A program made the position numbers and the translations under genes. The notes beneath the pieces are model-generated. The model had not been told where the DNA came from, searched no databases, and was given only the letters and a program-made list of their open reading frames with translations. Positions 10,570 through 19,673 of a stretch of DNA of 64,000 nucleotides are shown one piece after another (the first letter of the stretch is position 1; each line of letters opens with the position of its first letter). The DNA comes from Pseudomonas nitroreducens (GTDB lineage Bacteria > Pseudomonadota > Gammaproteobacteria > Pseudomonadales > Pseudomonadaceae). The stretch covers positions 372,001 to 436,000 of the forward strand of contig NZ_JALJXP010000004.1 of the NCBI RefSeq assembly GCF_024170165.1. The letters run 5' to 3'.

Positions 10570-11778
10570 TCAGGGCTGCGGCCGCTCGAGCCGGCGCTGG
10601 GTCGCGACCGCCAGGCAGCCAGCCATTGGCAGCCAGAACCACATCCACACCAGGTTCGGTGCCGCGACAAAGAAGTGCAACTCGACCGACATCACCACGG
10701 CCGCCGACACCATCACCGAGAACCACAGCCTGGCGAACTCGCTCTGCGCTTTCCAGGCGCCCCAGATGCACGCCCCCATGGCCAGCAGCATGGTGAACAG
10801 GCCCACCAGACCGAACTGGTAGAGCACTTCCATATAGAGGCTGTGCGGATTACGCACCACCTGCCCAGTGGACAGGGTGACCTTGCCCAGCTCGGTGTGC
10901 GAACCGTGGCCGAACCACCAGGCCTCACCAATGCGCTCGAAGACCACGCGCCAGATCTCGTCGCGATAGGTCAGCCCGCGAGAGCCGAATTCGTACATGA
11001 CCTGCTCGAAACCGAACACCAGTACCGCCACACCAGCCAGTATCGCAAGGCCTACGGCGGCAATCCGCTGGCGCCCCTCGGTCATGCACAGCACCAGCAC
11101 ACCGCCCCCCATCAGGCCAGCGACCCAGGCGGAACGGGCGAAGGTGAAGTACAGGTAGGTGAACAGCACCAGGCTGCAGACCATCCAGACAGTCCGCATC
11201 GCCCAGTTGCGCGCGCGCATCAGCAGCCAGACGGCAACGATGAAGCAGAAGGCGTAGTGCATGCCTGCTTCGATGGTGATGCCGAAGTCCGCAATGCCGA
11301 GGACGCCGGAATCCTTGATGTTCATCATCCGGTAACCGAGCTCGAACTGGCCCTGCAGTGCCTTGTTGGCCAGCGAGAACCCGGCGAAACCGGCACCAGC
11401 CAAAGCGTCCAGCCCGAGCACGAAAAGCCACGGGCGGCTCTCGCGACCGCCCATGACCATCACCACCCAGGTGAAGAACAGGATCACCAGCAGTTGCTTC
11501 ACCGAACTGGGCGAATCGGTCAGGATCGAGTTGAGCAGCAGCCCGACCCAGAACACCAGATACAGCAGGAAGGGCACCGTAGCCAGCCGCGCACGCTCGC
11601 GAAACAGCTCCAGCGACAGGAATATTACCGCCAGGAAGGCCCCCAGACGGATGCTCTTGAGCCAGTCACCGTTCTCCGTCGGCCACCAGAAGCGCCCCAC
11701 TACCAGCATGCTCAGCGTGATGACCGCAAAGGCCAGCCCCACCAGTTTCAACCAATCCGAGCGTCTTTCGAGTTGCAT
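10570..11778 (-). CDS. waaL: O-antigen ligase
   Basis: A 402-residue polytopic inner-membrane protein with about 11-12 predicted helices and a large periplasmic loop (around 245-310). WaaL transfers undecaprenyl-linked O-antigen to lipid A-core on the periplasmic face. Features fitting the Wzy_C/WaaL family are the loop arginines (FGSRGLTYRDEIWR) and the downstream RNPHSLYMEVLYQFGLVG, which contains the conserved His. Length matches PAO1 WaaL (PA4999). It is the last gene of the leftward LPS core operon, 53 bp after the preceding gene. The acceptor specificity would follow the altered outer core made by the genes upstream. Confidence 0.88.
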   Translation of the reverse strand: MQLERRSDWLKLVGLAFAVITLSMLVVGRFWWPTENGDWLKSIRLGAFLAVIFLSLELFRERARLATVPFLLYLVFWVGLLLNSILTDSPSSVKQLLVILFFTWVVMVMGGRESRPWLFVLGLDALAGAGFAGFSLANKALQGQFELGYRMMNIKDSGVLGIADFGITIEAGMHYAFCFIVAVWLLMRARNWAMRTVWMVCSLVLFTYLYFTFARSAWVAGLMGGGVLVLCMTEGRQRIAAVGLAILAGVAVLVFGFEQVMYEFGSRGLTYRDEIWRVVFERIGEAWWFGHGSHTELGKVTLSTGQVVRNPHSLYMEVLYQFGLVGLFTMLLAMGACIWGAWKAQSEFARLWFSVMVSAAVVMSVELHFFVAAPNLVWMWFWLPMAGCLAVATQRRLERPQP

Positions 11779-11831
11779 AACACCACGCAGGCAGATTCAT
11801 GGGTACAGGGCTGATCCGGCCCCGACGAAGG

Positions 11832-12446
11832 TTAGAGTTTGATCACAGTAACGTCAGAGGCACGCGTCCACTCGCGCTCGAAATCCCAGGCGTGGCCGTC
11901 CCAGAACGATCCACCCTCGTCCGAGAAGCCAACCAGCACGATCTCGTAGTCGGCCTGCTTGAGGCGCTTCACGTAGTCGAAGAAGGCCACCGCGTAGAAA
12001 CCGGTGGAGGGTCCGCCGCGCGTCGGAAGTCGCTCATAGGGATACGCCTCGAGCGCCGGGAACGGCTGCCGCAACGGCAGGAACGAGGCACTGCGGTGCG
12101 AGCTGGGCAGCGTCTCCACCTCCCCACCCAGCAGGACGCTGTGGAAGCGCGAATTGAACCAGGGGAACAGGCGCAGCCATCCCTTGTAGGGGAAGCCGAA
12201 GTAGCCGCTCTTGCGATAGTTGTGGCGATGGATGAACACGTTGTGCAACTGGCGACGCAGTAGCGCCCGATTACGGCACTTGTTGAAGCTCACCACCAGG
12301 TCGCCGGAGCACAATGCCAGCGCATCGATATGCTCGCGGGTGATCGCCGGGTTGTTCGCCAGCAGGATCACCCGGCGCGACGCAACGATGCGCGCGAGCA
12401 GTTCCGGCGAGAGTCGCTCCAGGGAGTGTTGTGCCGCAGCCAGCAT
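11832..12446 (-). CDS. Putative glycosyltransferase resembling GT29 (sialyltransferase-type motifs)
   Basis: A 204-residue protein. I see the layout of GT29 enzymes. A motif-L-like segment lies near residue 26 (VILLANNPAI, then GDLVVSFNKC at about 48, equivalent to the V-G-N-S ... D-x-V-x-R-x-N core). A motif-S-like segment lies near 145 (GPSTGFYAVAFFDY, followed by IVLVGFSDEGG). A His in a WDGHAWDFE context follows near 187 (motif VS-like). The protein is shorter than most GT29 enzymes and has no membrane anchor. It lies 6 bp after a GT-A glycosyltransferase gene and upstream of waaL, so it probably adds a terminal or branch sugar to the outer core. The donor need not be sialic acid, and no CMP-sialate genes are seen here. 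Confidence 0.5.
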   Translation of the reverse strand: MLAAAQHSLERLSPELLARIVASRRVILLANNPAITREHIDALALCSGDLVVSFNKCRNRALLRRQLHNVFIHRHNYRKSGYFGFPYKGWLRLFPWFNSRFHSVLLGGEVETLPSSHRSASFLPLRQPFPALEAYPYERLPTRGGPSTGFYAVAFFDYVKRLKQADYEIVLVGFSDEGGSFWDGHAWDFEREWTRASDVTVIKL

Positions 12447-12452
12447 CGAGAG

Positions 12453-13322
12453 TCAGTCCTTCAACATCGTGGCGATATCGTCCGCCGTATAGAGCCTTGC
12501 AATCACCTGGTCGTTTCCGCCCTGCTTGAGGTTCGAGCTGTACAACGCGATATCCTGGGTTCCGGGCACACTGAGGAAATGCTCGTCGCTGTCGGATATC
12601 TGCCGAACCCGCACGCCCGAACGTAGCGCATGCCAGTGCAGCCAGATATCGTCGGCCTTCGGCGTCACCTGAACGAAGGCCTCGCCCTCGCCCCTGAGCA
12701 CTTCCTGCAGCACAGCCGGATAAAGCACCCCGGAAACGCCGATGGCGAAGTTGCGCACGCTGGGCGTCTTGTCCAGCTGGGTGGACCAGCCGTGATAGGG
12801 CTGGATCACGCCATCCTCGATCCCCACCTTCCTGGCCTTGTAGCACACCACCTGATTGGGGGTCTGATCATGGGCAGCCTGCAGACCCGCGAGCCAAGTG
12901 TCGGGATAGAGCACATCATCGTCCGCGGTCACCAGCGGCGCACCGATTTTCTCACCTTGAACGTACGGAAAGTATTTCTTGTGAGGTCCGTAATTATTGC
13001 AGCGCTTTACCTCCAGACCGCGGGCCTGCAATCGTCGCAAGGGGGCAGGCAGGTCAGCCAGGGCCTTTTCTTCGTCAACCCAGAGAATCAGCCGCGAGGG
13101 CAGCAGCCTGCCGGCAGCGATGGACTCCAGGGTGATGTGCACCTTGCGAAGTCGCGTCGAATAGCTGGTCAGCGAGACGACCGGACCGCCCTCGGCCACC
13201 ACCTTTCGCGAGCCGAACCGGTTGGCCAGGGCATAGCGCAGCAACAGGCACCTGCGCCACAGGCGGATGCGGTACTTGCGGACCTTGCGGGCGAGCCTGG
13301 ATCCCTGGGCGCCGCGCCCCAT
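12453..13322 (-). CDS. GT-A glycosyltransferase of the LPS core region
   Basis: A 289-residue protein with a basic N-terminus, then VVSLTSYSTRL, the usual opening of a family of bacterial outer-core/capsule transferases. A TADDDVLYPDTWL motif near residue 135 provides the metal-binding DxD. KADDIWLHW (near 225) matches the acceptor/catalytic-base region of GT2-like enzymes. Its ATG overlaps the ugd stop codon by one base, so the two are translationally coupled. This suggests it uses UDP-glucuronate or a derivative made from Ugd product, but that is inference from position. It has no obvious counterpart in the PAO1 locus. Confidence 0.75.
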   Translation of the reverse strand: MGRGAQGSRLARKVRKYRIRLWRRCLLLRYALANRFGSRKVVAEGGPVVSLTSYSTRLRKVHITLESIAAGRLLPSRLILWVDEEKALADLPAPLRRLQARGLEVKRCNNYGPHKKYFPYVQGEKIGAPLVTADDDVLYPDTWLAGLQAAHDQTPNQVVCYKARKVGIEDGVIQPYHGWSTQLDKTPSVRNFAIGVSGVLYPAVLQEVLRGEGEAFVQVTPKADDIWLHWHALRSGVRVRQISDSDEHFLSVPGTQDIALYSSNLKQGGNDQVIARLYTADDIATMLKD

Positions 13323-14665
13323 CAGTGCTCGCGCTCCAGCGAGTCACCGCGACCGACCGCATAGTAGAGCAGCCCGGCAGCACGAACCTCGTCCGGGTTG
13401 TACAGGTTGCGGCCGTCGATGATCACCGGGCGGCGCAGAGCCGAGGCCAGCCAGGCGAAGTCCACTGCGCGGAACTCCTTCCACTCGGTGCAGATCACCA
13501 GCACGTCTGCGCCTTCGAGCACCGCCTCACGGCTGCCGACCAACTCCAGGTCGGCGCGCTCGCCGTAGACACGAGCGATCTCATGGGAAGCCACCGGGTC
13601 GTAGGCGCGCACACGGGCACCGCGCTCCCAGAGCGCTTCCATCAGCACGCGGCTGGGCGCTTCACGGATATCGTCGGTGTTGGGCTTGAAGGCCAGCCCC
13701 CAGATGCCCACGGTGAGCCCGGAAAGCTCGCCGTCGAAGGCCTGCAGCAACTTGCGCAGCAGCACATGCTTCTGCCGGTCGTTGACCCGCTCCACGGCGC
13801 GCAGCAGTTCGGCGTCGTAACCGATTTCACCGGCCGTGCGCTCCAGCGCCTGCACGTCCTTGGGGAAGCAGGAGCCGCCGTAGCCGCAACCGGGGTAGAT
13901 GAAGTGGTAGCCGATGCGCGGGTCGGAACCGATCCCCAGGCGCACCTGCTCGATGTCGGCGCCTACGCGCTCGGCGATGTTGGCGATCTCGTTCATGAAA
14001 CTGATCTTGGTCGCGAGCATGGCGTTGGCCGCGTACTTGGTCAGCTCCGAGGCTCGGACACCCATGAAGAACAGCTTGTCATGGTTGCGGTTGTACGGCG
14101 CATAGCATTCGCGCATCAGGGTGCGGACGTCTTCCGAGTCGGTGCCGACGACAATGCGCGGGCCACGGGTGAAGTCCTCGATCGCCGCTCCTTCCTTGAG
14201 GAATTCGGGGTTCGAGCAGACATCGAAGCGGAACTCGCTGCCACGCTTGCGCTGCTCGTCGAGCACGGCGGCCCGTACCTTGTCGGCGGTGCCGACCGGC
14301 ACGGTGGACTTGTTCACCACCACCTTGTAGCCGTCGATGTGCTGACCGATGGTACGCGCCACGTTGAGTACGTAGGTCAGGTCAGCCGAGCCATTCTCAT
14401 CCGGCGGCGTGCCCACGGCGATGAACAGCAATGTACCGAAGGCGATGGCCTCGGCGGCATCCTCGGTGAAACTGATGCGCCCGGCAGCCAGGTTGTTGCG
14501 CACCATGACGTCCAGGCCCGGCTCGTAGATCGGGATCTGCCCCTGGCACAGCATCTGCGTGCGCTCGCTGTTGGTATCAACGCAGATCACCTGGTGGCCG
14601 GCGTCGGCCAGGCAGGCACCGGTCACCAGACCGACGTAACCGCTTCCGAAGATCGTGATTTTCAT
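13322..14665 (-). CDS. ugd: UDP-glucose 6-dehydrogenase
   Basis: A 447-residue NAD-dependent enzyme that oxidises UDP-glucose to UDP-glucuronate in two steps. It has an N-terminal Rossmann motif ([11 protein letters not shown], residues 6-16), NPEFLKEG near 160, the catalytic-cysteine motif [11 protein letters not shown] near 263 and the C-terminal UDP-binding domain ([13 protein letters not shown] near 330). In PAO1 the ugd genes lie elsewhere (with arn and at PA2022), so its place inside the LPS core operon suggests that the core or surface glycan of this strain carries a uronic acid or a derivative. It could also feed UDP-L-Ara4N synthesis. Confidence 0.95.
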   Translation of the reverse strand: MKITIFGSGYVGLVTGACLADAGHQVICVDTNSERTQMLCQGQIPIYEPGLDVMVRNNLAAGRISFTEDAAEAIAFGTLLFIAVGTPPDENGSADLTYVLNVARTIGQHIDGYKVVVNKSTVPVGTADKVRAAVLDEQRKRGSEFRFDVCSNPEFLKEGAAIEDFTRGPRIVVGTDSEDVRTLMRECYAPYNRNHDKLFFMGVRASELTKYAANAMLATKISFMNEIANIAERVGADIEQVRLGIGSDPRIGYHFIYPGCGYGGSCFPKDVQALERTAGEIGYDAELLRAVERVNDRQKHVLLRKLLQAFDGELSGLTVGIWGLAFKPNTDDIREAPSRVLMEALWERGARVRAYDPVASHEIARVYGERADLELVGSREAVLEGADVLVICTEWKEFRAVDFAWLASALRRPVIIDGRNLYNPDEVRAAGLLYYAVGRGDSLEREH

Positions 14666-14702
14666 GCTCAGACCCTGCTATTGCGGGGCCGCAACTCCCG
14701 CA

Positions 14703-15671
14703 TCAGGCGCGGGAGAACAGCGACCCGAGCCGACGGAGGAGACCCGGCCGGCTGATTCCTTGGGGATTCGGATGGGGCAGCGCGAGGACCCGGGAGAACT
14801 CCTCGGCGCGCTGGCTCAGGCGATGCCGTTCGAACACCAGGTCATGCCCGGCGCGGGCAATGTCCTGGGCCTGCTGCGGATCGGCCAGCAGTTGCCGGTA
14901 CTTCTCCATCAACTCCTCGAGCGTGTCGTAGTGCACTACGTTGTGCATGTCGACCAGCCCGAGCAGGGCATCCTCGGTGGGCTGGCGCTTGGCGACCAGC
15001 ACACAGCCGCAAGCCATGGCCTCGAAGTTCTTCGCCATGTACTCATTGAAGCCGATGTCTGCACTGAGGAAGAACCGGATGCGGTTGAGCACCGTGAGGT
15101 ACTCATCGGGGCTCTCGGTGCGAAGCAGCTCCAGCGGCGTCTGCTCGGCGACACGGTCGAGCAGCTCCTTGCGGCGGCCGTAGACCTTGCTCTTCACCCG
15201 GCCGACGAAGGCCAGGTCGATGTCGCGCGGCAACCCGAGGTCCTTGAGCTGCCGGTCGTCGAAAGCCTTGGCGACGAAGTGCGCGTTGACGCCCTGCTTG
15301 GCGAAGTAGGCGCGCACGGACTCACTGGTGTAGATCACCGGCGCGCCCTTGAGCGAATGGAAGAAGCGCAGGAACTTGCCGTAGAACTTGCTCTCGCCCA
15401 TGAACTCCTGGTACGCGTCCTCTTCGTAGTACACCAGCCCCGGCAGGGCTCGCACACTGTCGAAAGCGTGCGCGGCACGGCGCAGCGGGATGTCGAAGAG
15501 CACCCGCTCGTAACCGCTGGTGTCCAGGTTGGCGAGGGTGCGCGGCAGGTCGCGGATCTCCTCCTTGCTCAGCTTGATCATCCGCGAACCGGGGTTCAGC
15601 GCGATCAGCCCTTCATAGAGGGTATCCAGCGAGCGAGCGCGCTCCTGCCGGTTGACGATCAGAACACGCAT
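14703..15671 (-). CDS. GT-B glycosyltransferase (CgeB/GT1-type) of the LPS core region
   Basis: A 322-residue soluble GT-B protein. The C-terminal half has the group-1 nucleotide-sugar binding pattern: DLAFVGRVKSKVYGRRKELL near 180, GFNEYMAKNFEAMACGC near 230 (the E-x-x-A-C-G segment that contacts donor) and LEELMEKYRQLL. It sits 16 bp after the carbamoyltransferase gene, the position of wapH in PAO1. Its length is nearer that of the Ssg-type transferase, so I cannot decide between a WapH or Ssg counterpart and leave the symbol empty. It likely extends the outer core. Confidence 0.75.
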   Translation of the reverse strand: MRVLIVNRQERARSLDTLYEGLIALNPGSRMIKLSKEEIRDLPRTLANLDTSGYERVLFDIPLRRAAHAFDSVRALPGLVYYEEDAYQEFMGESKFYGKFLRFFHSLKGAPVIYTSESVRAYFAKQGVNAHFVAKAFDDRQLKDLGLPRDIDLAFVGRVKSKVYGRRKELLDRVAEQTPLELLRTESPDEYLTVLNRIRFFLSADIGFNEYMAKNFEAMACGCVLVAKRQPTEDALLGLVDMHNVVHYDTLEELMEKYRQLLADPQQAQDIARAGHDLVFERHRLSQRAEEFSRVLALPHPNPQGISRPGLLRRLGSLFSRA

Positions 15672-15687
15672 GCAGGCGCTCCGCCGG

Positions 15688-17427
15688 TCACTGCACGCCG
15701 TCCTTGACCACCAGGATGTCCTGCATGATCAGGTACTGCAGGTCCGAGCCGTAGAACATGTTCAGCGCATCGGTCGGCGAGCACACCATGGGTTCGCCAC
15801 GGCGGTTCAGCGAAGTGTTCAGCGCCACGCCATTGCCGGTGAGCTTCTCCAGTTCCTTCATCATGTCGTAGTAGCGCGGGTTGAATTCGCGCTTGAGCAC
15901 CTGGGCGCGCGAGGTGCCGTCTTCATGGACGACTTCCGGCACACGGGCCTTCCACTCTTCATTGACTTCGAAGGTGAAGGTCATGAAGGGCGCCGGGTGG
16001 TCGATCTTGAACATCTGCGGGCCGACGGTATCGAGCATCGACGGGCAGAAGGGGCGCCAGCGCTCGCGGAACTTGATCTGCGCGTTGATGCGGTCGGCAA
16101 CCCCGGCGATGCTCGGGCAGCCGATGATGGAGCGGCCGCCCAATGCGCGCGGACCGAACTCCAGGCGACCCTGGAACCAGGCCACGGGATTACCCTCGAC
16201 CAGCACCTTGGCGATGTGCTCGGGCACGTTGTCGATCTTGCGCCACTGCGGCTTGGCCTCGTGACGGGCACAGGCGGCGATGACGTCTTCGTTGCTGTAC
16301 TCCGGGCCGAGGTAGACGTGTTCCATCTTCTCGACCGGCACGCCACGCTCCCAGGACACGTAGGCCGCCGCGCCAACCGCGGTGCCGGCATCGCTGGCCG
16401 CGGGCTGCACGTACAGCTCCTTGACCTCGGGACGGGCGATGATCTTCTGGTTGAGCTTGACGTTCAGCGCGCAGCCGCCGGCGAAGGCGATCTTGCCGGT
16501 CTCGCGGATGATGTCGCCCAGGTAGTAATCCATCATCTCCAGCGACAGCTTCTCGAACAGGGCCTGGATGCTGGCGGCGTAGTGGATATACGGATCGTCG
16601 GCGATGTCGCCTTCACGTTTCGGGCCGAGCCACTCGATCAGCTTGGGCGAGAAGTAGTAACCCTTGCCCTTTTCCTTGTAGCGACGGAAGCCGATGACGT
16701 TGGCGTACTCGGTGTTGATGATCAGCTCGCCGTTCTCGAACTTGGCCAGACGGGAGAAATCGTACTTGCTGGCATCGCCGTAGGGCGCCATGCCCATGAC
16801 CTTGAACTCGCCGTCGAGCATGTCGAAGCCGAGGTATTCGGTCAGCGCGCCATACAGGCCGCCCAGGGAGTCCGGATCGTAGAACTCCTTGATCTTGTGG
16901 ATCTTGCCGTTTTCGCCATAGCCGAAGAAGGTGGTGGCGTACTCGCCCTTGCCGTCGATCCCGAGGATCGCCGTCTTCTCCTTGAAGCCCGAGCAGTGGT
17001 AGGCGCTGGAGGCGTGGGCCAGGTGGTGCTCGACCGGCTGGATCTTGGTTTTCTTCAGGTCGAAGCCCAGCTGCTGCAGGCACCACTCGATGCGCTTGTA
17101 GTAGCGCTTGTAGCGGCGGTTGCCGAGCAGGATGGCGTCCAGCGCGCGGTCCGGCGCGTAGGCGTAGCGCTTGGCGTAGTGCCAGCGGGCCTTGTCGAAG
17201 ATGCTGATGGGGGCGAAGGGAATGGCCACCACGTCAACGTCCGACGGCTTGATCCCGGCCTGCTCCAGGCAGAACTTGGCCGACTCGTAGGGCATGCGGT
17301 TCTTCGCGTGCTTGTCGCGGACGAAACGCTCTTCTTCGACGGCCGCGACCAGCTTGCCGTCGATGTACAGGGCGGCGGAAGGGTCATGGCTTACGGCGCC
17401 GGACAGGCCGAGGATGGTCAATGCCAC
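15688..17427 (-). CDS. wapO: LPS core heptose carbamoyltransferase (NodU/HypF-type)
   Basis: A 579-residue carbamoyltransferase that adds the 7-O-carbamoyl group to heptose II of the Pseudomonas inner core, a genus hallmark. It has an N-terminal ASKHA/Kae1-like domain starting ILGLSGAVSHDPSAAL, with metal/nucleotide motifs VEHHLAHASSAY near 115 and GIDGKGEYAT near 150, and a C-terminal YrdC-like-associated domain with RLEFGPRALGGRSI near 415 and NTSLNRRGEPMV near 545. Translation starts at GTG (17425-17427) with GAGG about 9 bases upstream. The start lies 15 bp after the double-kinase gene. PAO1 equivalent is PA5005. Confidence 0.92.
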   Translation of the reverse strand: MALTILGLSGAVSHDPSAALYIDGKLVAAVEEERFVRDKHAKNRMPYESAKFCLEQAGIKPSDVDVVAIPFAPISIFDKARWHYAKRYAYAPDRALDAILLGNRRYKRYYKRIEWCLQQLGFDLKKTKIQPVEHHLAHASSAYHCSGFKEKTAILGIDGKGEYATTFFGYGENGKIHKIKEFYDPDSLGGLYGALTEYLGFDMLDGEFKVMGMAPYGDASKYDFSRLAKFENGELIINTEYANVIGFRRYKEKGKGYYFSPKLIEWLGPKREGDIADDPYIHYAASIQALFEKLSLEMMDYYLGDIIRETGKIAFAGGCALNVKLNQKIIARPEVKELYVQPAASDAGTAVGAAAYVSWERGVPVEKMEHVYLGPEYSNEDVIAACARHEAKPQWRKIDNVPEHIAKVLVEGNPVAWFQGRLEFGPRALGGRSIIGCPSIAGVADRINAQIKFRERWRPFCPSMLDTVGPQMFKIDHPAPFMTFTFEVNEEWKARVPEVVHEDGTSRAQVLKREFNPRYYDMMKELEKLTGNGVALNTSLNRRGEPMVCSPTDALNMFYGSDLQYLIMQDILVVKDGVQ

Positions 17428-17442
17428 AGGGTCTAGCCTCTT

Positions 17443-18921
17443 TCATCTGGGCGGGTGCGCAGGCACCCGCGGTAAACGTTCGTCGAGCAGCTGGTGCAGT
17501 GCGCTGCCCTCTGGCCAGTTGCGCAGGAAGCGCGCACGGTCACGGGCATAGGCGCGGGCGAAGCTCGCTTCTCGCGAGTGGCGCTGCATGGCATCCAGGT
17601 CGATCAACGACCACTGCCCGCCTTCGCCCTGCTCCTGCCAGAACAGGTTGTGCCCCTTCAGGTCGCCGTGGCTGATGCGTTCGCGCACCAGCGCCGCGAA
17701 CAGTCTGTCCAGGGCTGCAAGGTCTGTTTCCGGCGGCAGGCCGCCCCCCTCCGGATGGTCCAGGTAGGGTTTGAAACGGGCGATTATATCCTGACCCGCC
17801 AGGTAATCGGTAATCAGGAAGGCCGGGCCACGCAGCCACAGCCAGCGGCGCTCGATCACCGCCAGGGGCTTGGGTGTGGCGATGCCGAGGAAGTCCAGGC
17901 GATTGCCCTCGCGCCAGGAGGCCCAGGCACGGCTGGGACGCCAGAAACGCTTGAACCAGTGCAGCAGGTTCTTGATGTTGTAGCGCTTGACCACCAGTGG
18001 CCGGCCATTCAGCTCCACGCGGGCGACCGTGGCAGCGCCGCCGGTCTTGTAGATGTGTCCGCGATTTATGTAGGAATCCGGATCAGCCAATAGCGGTTGC
18101 AGGCCCTCCTCTTCCTCGCGGCGCGCCGCGCGCAGACCAAACGGCCCCCGGAAGACGCTGAACAGACTGCAGTCACGGGCGATCTTTTTCATCAGGTCGC
18201 CGACCCGCCAGCGCCGAACCCTGGCGATTTCCTTTTGTAGGGCTTCCAGTGGCAAGGCGTGCTCACCGTTGGCCAGCAGGTAGTGGATCAGCAATTCTTC
18301 CAGATACGGATCAAGGCTGGCCGGCAGCTGGGCGAAGAATACCCCGAGGTTTTCCAGCACGTGCTTGCGCGACAGCGGCTGGCCGGGGGTTTCCGCACGG
18401 ATGCCGGCACCGTCGATCAGGTACAGCTTGCCGGCCTGGTGCAGCAGGTTGTCCAGGTGCAGATCTTCCTGCCACAGGCCCCTGGCGTGCAGCTGGGCGA
18501 TGGCCCTCAGGGCCTCGGCGATGACCGCAGTCTGGCCGTCGGACAGCAGCGGCTCACCCTCCACGGCGCGCCAGGCGTCCCAGAGGCTCTCGGCGTTGTC
18601 GAGGAACTCGAAGAGCAGCCAGCCGCCTTCGCCGTCCTTCAGGCCGTCCGCCAGCAATTGCGGGGTGGTCAGGCCCTGCTCGGCGAGCAGGCGCACGCCA
18701 TCGCGCTCACGCTGGAACTGCTTCGCCGCACGGCCACCGACCAGCAGCTTGGCCAGCACCGGGCGGCCACGCCAATTGGCCGCAGCGACGTAGCGCTGGC
18801 CGGGCAGGACGCGCAGCAGGCTGTCCAGGCGCAACTCAGCCGGCCCGGCGCCGTCTTCCAGCTCGATGCGCAAGGGCAGCGCCGGAGCGCGACCAGCATC
18901 GCGCAGGGCAGACAGCCTCAT
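17443..18921 (-). CDS. Tandem double kinase-fold LPS core protein (PA5006-like)
   Basis: A 492-residue protein made of two kinase-like domains in tandem. The first (about 1-230) has a Lys in VLAKLLVGG, catalytic loop WQEDLHLDNLL near 165 and a LIDGAG metal site. The second (about 255-485) has LVVKRYN, catalytic loop SHGDLKGHNLF near 430 and LIDLDAM. Both loops keep the Asp and Asn needed for phosphotransfer. Family relatives (WaaP, WapP, WapQ, InaA/Kdo kinase) phosphorylate core heptoses. The start at 18921 overlaps wapQ by 4 bp (ATGA); an upstream ATG at 19104 lies inside wapQ. Which core hydroxyl it modifies is not known to me. Confidence 0.82.
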   Translation of the reverse strand: MRLSALRDAGRAPALPLRIELEDGAGPAELRLDSLLRVLPGQRYVAAANWRGRPVLAKLLVGGRAAKQFQRERDGVRLLAEQGLTTPQLLADGLKDGEGGWLLFEFLDNAESLWDAWRAVEGEPLLSDGQTAVIAEALRAIAQLHARGLWQEDLHLDNLLHQAGKLYLIDGAGIRAETPGQPLSRKHVLENLGVFFAQLPASLDPYLEELLIHYLLANGEHALPLEALQKEIARVRRWRVGDLMKKIARDCSLFSVFRGPFGLRAARREEEEGLQPLLADPDSYINRGHIYKTGGAATVARVELNGRPLVVKRYNIKNLLHWFKRFWRPSRAWASWREGNRLDFLGIATPKPLAVIERRWLWLRGPAFLITDYLAGQDIIARFKPYLDHPEGGGLPPETDLAALDRLFAALVRERISHGDLKGHNLFWQEQGEGGQWSLIDLDAMQRHSREASFARAYARDRARFLRNWPEGSALHQLLDERLPRVPAHPPR

Positions 18922-19673
18922 GCGCGGTTTTCCTTCTTCTTGCGACGCGCGCCCAGGCGCCGGTACCAGTCGTCGACTTCCCGGCCGCCGGAAGCGGTGC
19001 CCAGGTAGGCCGCCAGCAGGTTGCGCACGTCGGTCTCGTTCCAGTCCGGCGCGCGGCGCAGCAGCGGCTCGAGGTCGCGCACACGGTCGCGCTGGCCGAA
19101 CCACAGCGGTCGGGTCTTCTCCAGGTCGATCAGAGTCGCCTCGAAGGCGTCGTCGGTCTCCCGCAGGAAAATGTGCTTGGGATAGAAGCAGCCGTGCATC
19201 TGTCCGGCCTCGTGCAGACGGCGGGCGAGCATGCCGCAGGCACGCAGGATGGCCTGGCGGCGCTCGGCGGGCAGGTTCGACCAGCCCTGCAGCAGGCTGT
19301 CCAGGTCACGCCAGCCGTCCAGGGCGCGGGTCATCAGGATTGCCCGGCGCTCACCGCCGACCTGCCGCGCACCGAAGAAGGCCGCCTGCATCGACGGAAT
19401 CCCGAGCTGGTGGTAGCGCTGGATGTTGCGGAACTCGCGGCTGAAGGTCGGCTCGCCCAGCGGGCGCTTCAGGCTGCGGGTCAGGTGGTTGCTCTGGCGC
19501 TTGAGATAGAAGGCCGTGCCGTCCAGTTCCAGGCGGTAGACGCTGCTCCAGCCACCGCGCTCGGTGTTGGGCTCGTCGACGGCCACCAGCTCCAGGGCCC
19601 ACAGGGCGTCGAAGTCGGCCAGAGCCTTGCTTTCCAGCAGGGCCTGATCGCCCTCGGCAATGAAATCCTTCAC
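18918..19673 (-). CDS. wapQ: LPS core kinase family protein WapQ
   Basis: A 251-residue protein of the lipopolysaccharide-kinase (InaA/KdkA-like) family. It has a glycine-containing N-lobe (RGGWSSVYRLEL near 40), a Lys in FYLKRQ near 57, catalytic-loop-like MHGCFYPKHIFL near 160 (Cys in place of the usual Asp of HGD) and LIDLEKTRP near 180 as metal site. The substitution may mean a non-canonical or inactive enzyme. The C-terminus is strongly basic (GARRKKKENRA), suited to the membrane surface. It overlaps both neighbours by 4 bp. Equivalent to PA5007. Confidence 0.83.
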   Translation of the reverse strand: MKDFIAEGDQALLESKALADFDALWALELVAVDEPNTERGGWSSVYRLELDGTAFYLKRQSNHLTRSLKRPLGEPTFSREFRNIQRYHQLGIPSMQAAFFGARQVGGERRAILMTRALDGWRDLDSLLQGWSNLPAERRQAILRACGMLARRLHEAGQMHGCFYPKHIFLRETDDAFEATLIDLEKTRPLWFGQRDRVRDLEPLLRRAPDWNETDVRNLLAAYLGTASGGREVDDWYRRLGARRKKKENRA

